Assembly: GCA_052387695.1 (NCBI GenBank)
Contig: JBQTIX010000175.1
Location: forward strand, 1 to 33,722
DNA from: Panacagrimonas sp052387695
Lineage (GTDB): Bacteria > Pseudomonadota > Gammaproteobacteria > Nevskiales > Nevskiaceae
Direction of reading: 5' to 3'
Length of the DNA stretch: 33,722 nucleotides
Position numbers and translations under genes: made by a program. Numbering within the stretch: position 1 is the first letter of the stretch; each line of letters starts with the position of its first letter. This document shows positions 31,759 through 33,722 of this stretch, piece by piece. Under the pieces are notes generated by a model that worked only from the letters and a program-made list of their open reading frames with translations, was not told the origin of the DNA and searched no databases.

Positions 31759-32810
31759 GTCGGGCGCCGGCCGCACTGCTGGCCCTGCTGCTGGTGGCCT
31801 GCGGCAGCAGCGATTACCAGGGACCCGTGTCGGATCACTTCGACGGAGCGCGCTTCTTCAATCCCGGCGAGTCCTTCGACAAGAGCCTCAGCGACCTGAT
31901 CCGTTTTTGGTGGGAGCGTGAGCCGGGCCTCTGGGTGCGCGACCTGAACCCGTCCACTCGTGAACCTCCGCCGGTGCGTGTCGACAACGGTGCACTGCGC
32001 GTGACTTTTATCAATCACGCCACCGTCCTGATCCAGGCCGACGGCGTGAACATTCTCACCGACCCGATCTGGTCGGAACGCGCCAGCCCCGTGCGCTGGG
32101 CCGGGCCGCGGCGGTTCGTGGCGCCCGGCATCGCGTTCGAGTCGCTGCCGAAGATCGACGCCGTGCTGATCAGCCACGACCATTACGATCATCTCGATCT
32201 GCCTACCCTGCTGCGACTGCGCGAGCATTCCGATCCGACCTATGTCGTCGGGCTCGGCCAGGGTGCGCTGCTGCGCAAGCATGGCCTCCAGCGGATCGTC
32301 GAGCTGGACTGGTGGCAGTCATGGCCGATGCCGAACGGTTGCGCACTGTCCGCGGCGCCCTCCAAGCATTGGACCGGCCGGTTCGGGGCTCAGAAGAACC
32401 GGAGCCTGTGGCTGTCGTTCGTGATCGTCACCGGCGGCGGGCCGGTCTACTTTGCGGGCGACACCGGCTACGGCCCGCATTTCATTCAGACGCGCGAAAA
32501 GTTCGGCGCCATGCGCTACGCCATCCTGCCCATCGGTGCCTACCTGCCGCGCTGGCTCACCGACTACCAGCACATGGATCCCACGCAAGCCGTGCAGGCG
32601 CATCTCGATCTCGACTCCGCGGCCAGCATGGGCGTGCACTTCGGCACCTTCGAGTTGTCCGACGAAGGTCAGCACCAACCGCCGCTGGATCTCGCCAAGG
32701 CGCGCGACCGGCAAGGTCTGCCGGAAGCCGCCTTCCGTGCGCCGGAATTTGGCGCCGGGTACCACGTCCCACCGCTCGAATCGTCCACTCCCCGAGGATG
32801 CCGTCCATGA
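31722..32810 (+). CDS. NAPE-PLD-like metallo-beta-lactamase-fold lipoprotein
   Basis: A 362-aa protein starting at GTG 31722, inside the end of the cfa-like gene (37-base overlap), with GGGGG suitably placed before it. This start gives an arginine-rich n-region, a hydrophobic ALLALLLVAC and a lipobox Cys at 27. The hydrolase domain has the metal motif HDHYDHLD (H152, H154, D156, H157), GDTGYGPHF and a closing MGVHFGTFELSDE, the pattern of N-acyl-phosphatidylethanolamine phospholipase D and related zinc hydrolases. It may cleave a phospholipid at the envelope. Context with cyclopropane synthase fits phospholipid remodelling; the actual substrate is unknown. Confidence 0.85.
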   Translation: MGRGALPVRKTLSRAPAALLALLLVACGSSDYQGPVSDHFDGARFFNPGESFDKSLSDLIRFWWEREPGLWVRDLNPSTREPPPVRVDNGALRVTFINHATVLIQADGVNILTDPIWSERASPVRWAGPRRFVAPGIAFESLPKIDAVLISHDHYDHLDLPTLLRLREHSDPTYVVGLGQGALLRKHGLQRIVELDWWQSWPMPNGCALSAAPSKHWTGRFGAQKNRSLWLSFVIVTGGGPVYFAGDTGYGPHFIQTREKFGAMRYAILPIGAYLPRWLTDYQHMDPTQAVQAHLDLDSAASMGVHFGTFELSDEGQHQPPLDLAKARDRQGLPEAAFRAPEFGAGYHVPPLESSTPRGCRP

Positions 32811-33027
32811 CGCGCGCCCACGGGCTCTTGTTCGTGGCCTCGCCAATCTGCCGGCGCTGACGGCCGATAGCACGTATCTCGTTGCCTGAGCCTGTTCGCC
32901 GGTCCGCAGTTGAGAGAGATACAGTCTGAAATCAAGGCGGCGCGCTCTGCACCACGTAGGGCTCTGGAAGGAAGAGCTGGGCACGGTGCCGTTAGGTATG
33001 AAAGCCGGCGCAGGTTCGATCAGTCTC

Positions 33028-33142
33028 GTAGGTCGGTTCAAGCCGAAGGCGGAACCGACGCGAGGCTCACGGTACAAGAGCCGTTTCGGGCGGGCGCATG
33101 TCGGGTCCGCCCGCATGAAGCCGCGGGCTTGACCCGACCTAC
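33028..33142. repeat. REP pair F in a 425-bp gene-free stretch
   Basis: GTAG, then GTCGGTTC ... GAACCGAC, spacer, then GTCGGGTC ... GACCCGAC with inner CGCCCGC/GCGGGC stem, ending in CTAC. The outer stems differ from other copies by paired changes. It is the only feature seen between the lipoprotein stop (32810) and the broken gene at 33236. Confidence 0.85.
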
Positions 33143-33235
33143 ATACAACGACCGATGAATTCGAAACCTGCGCAAAGGTTTCTTGGAATTCGACCCTACC
33201 CGGCATTTTGATCTTGCATGTGCGAGCCATGCGCC

Positions 33236-33722
33236 TTAGAAAAGTTTGACCCCGAGAATGTCGCCTTTCCGCGTCAATGGCTTATACAGCGCATCTCCAT
33301 TGAAGGTGGCGGTGTAACCCAGATTCAGCAGCCCCTGAAGCGCGATGGGCAGGTTGGCCTGACAGCGCGCTCACACCGGTCGCATTGGTCGTCGCGGTGC
33401 AGAGGGAAGAACTTCCGGCAGAGAAGATCACCGTTCGTCCCGAAATCGGCGTGTTGGTATCGGAGTCCTTCAGTGTTGCGGTAGGGCTGAGCAAGATACG
33501 AATCTGCAAGCCCTGGGTTACGAGCACGTACGGCACGGCCTGAACCTGAAGGGAAGTATTGCCAAGCGCGGTTGTGCTGGTGAAAGTAGCCGAGACACCG
33601 CCCACCGTTAGTGTCGGCATGGGGATCGGCGATCCGTACAGGACTGACGCGGGGGCAGTGCCCGGCCAAACTGAAAAACAGACTAAGAAATCCCGGGAGG
33701 GACACAACAACCAGACACCAAA
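33236..33722 (-). pseudogene. 3' end of an Ig-like-domain protein gene, frameshifted and cut by the window edge
   Basis: One minus-strand frame, open from the window edge, encodes a beta-rich bacterial Ig-like segment (VSATFTSTTALGNTSLQVQ, SDTNTPISGRTVIFSAG, CTATTNATGVSA). The natural ending, CQANLPIALQGLLNLGYTAT and a tail finishing GVKLF, lies in another frame and stops at TAA 33236. A single extra base near 33360-33370 explains the change. Such domains occur in surface or adhesin-like proteins. The rest of the gene is outside the window, so it may be a pseudogene, a remnant, or a sequencing error. Confidence 0.55.

Overview
The window is 33.7 kb of GC-rich, gene-dense bacterial chromosome. 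Everything recognisable is typical of an aerobic Gram-negative proteobacterium: a Cyo-type quinol oxidase, two or three lipoproteins, cyclopropane fatty acid synthesis, and GTAG-headed REP palindromes. An AlkB hydroxylase fused to rubredoxin and a wax-ester/triacylglycerol synthase point to a hydrocarbon- or lipid-using organism, perhaps a gammaproteobacterium near Nevskiales/Xanthomonadales. That placement is inference; there is no rRNA or other phylogenetic marker here.

Layout. 1-1513 (minus): a zinc alcohol dehydrogenase cut by the window edge and an aldo/keto reductase, one operon. 1802-6682 (minus): cyoABCD followed by a SURF1 gene where E. coli has cyoE. 6859-12058 (plus): MFS transporter, GMC oxidoreductase, WS/DGAT acyltransferase and SDR, the last three translationally coupled. 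12291-15533 (plus): a 75-aa protein and an overlapping 401-aa protein that look like paralogues of an unrecognised family, then a cyclic-nucleotide-binding patatin phospholipase. 15793-20009 (plus): AlkB-rubredoxin fusion and an AlkS/MalT-type ATPase regulator, facing a convergent thioesterase (20085-20888). Read together, these genes suggest alkane oxidation to alcohol/aldehyde, acyl-CoA handling, and ester storage and mobilisation.

20982-26538 is an accessory patch: a FecR-domain gene broken by a stop codon and a frameshift, a large TPR-CHAT (caspase-like) lipoprotein whose TPR region is ten exact-length 126-bp repeats, then an 865-bp stretch without genes that holds three REP elements, a degraded second copy of the fecR leader and gene, and a 147-bp element with 43-bp inverted ends. 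This is the most unusual part of the window.

26582-32810 is again lipid-related: TetR regulator and DUF3336-patatin lipase (minus), then DUF456, DUF3096, DUF1295, a cyclopropane-fatty-acyl-phospholipid synthase and a NAPE-PLD-like metallo-beta-lactamase lipoprotein (plus). 32811-33235 has no gene, only a REP pair. The right edge holds the frameshifted 3' end of an Ig-like-domain gene (minus). The gaps at 1514-1801, 12059-12290 and 28934-29194 hold no gene I can support; the last contains a degenerate repeat.
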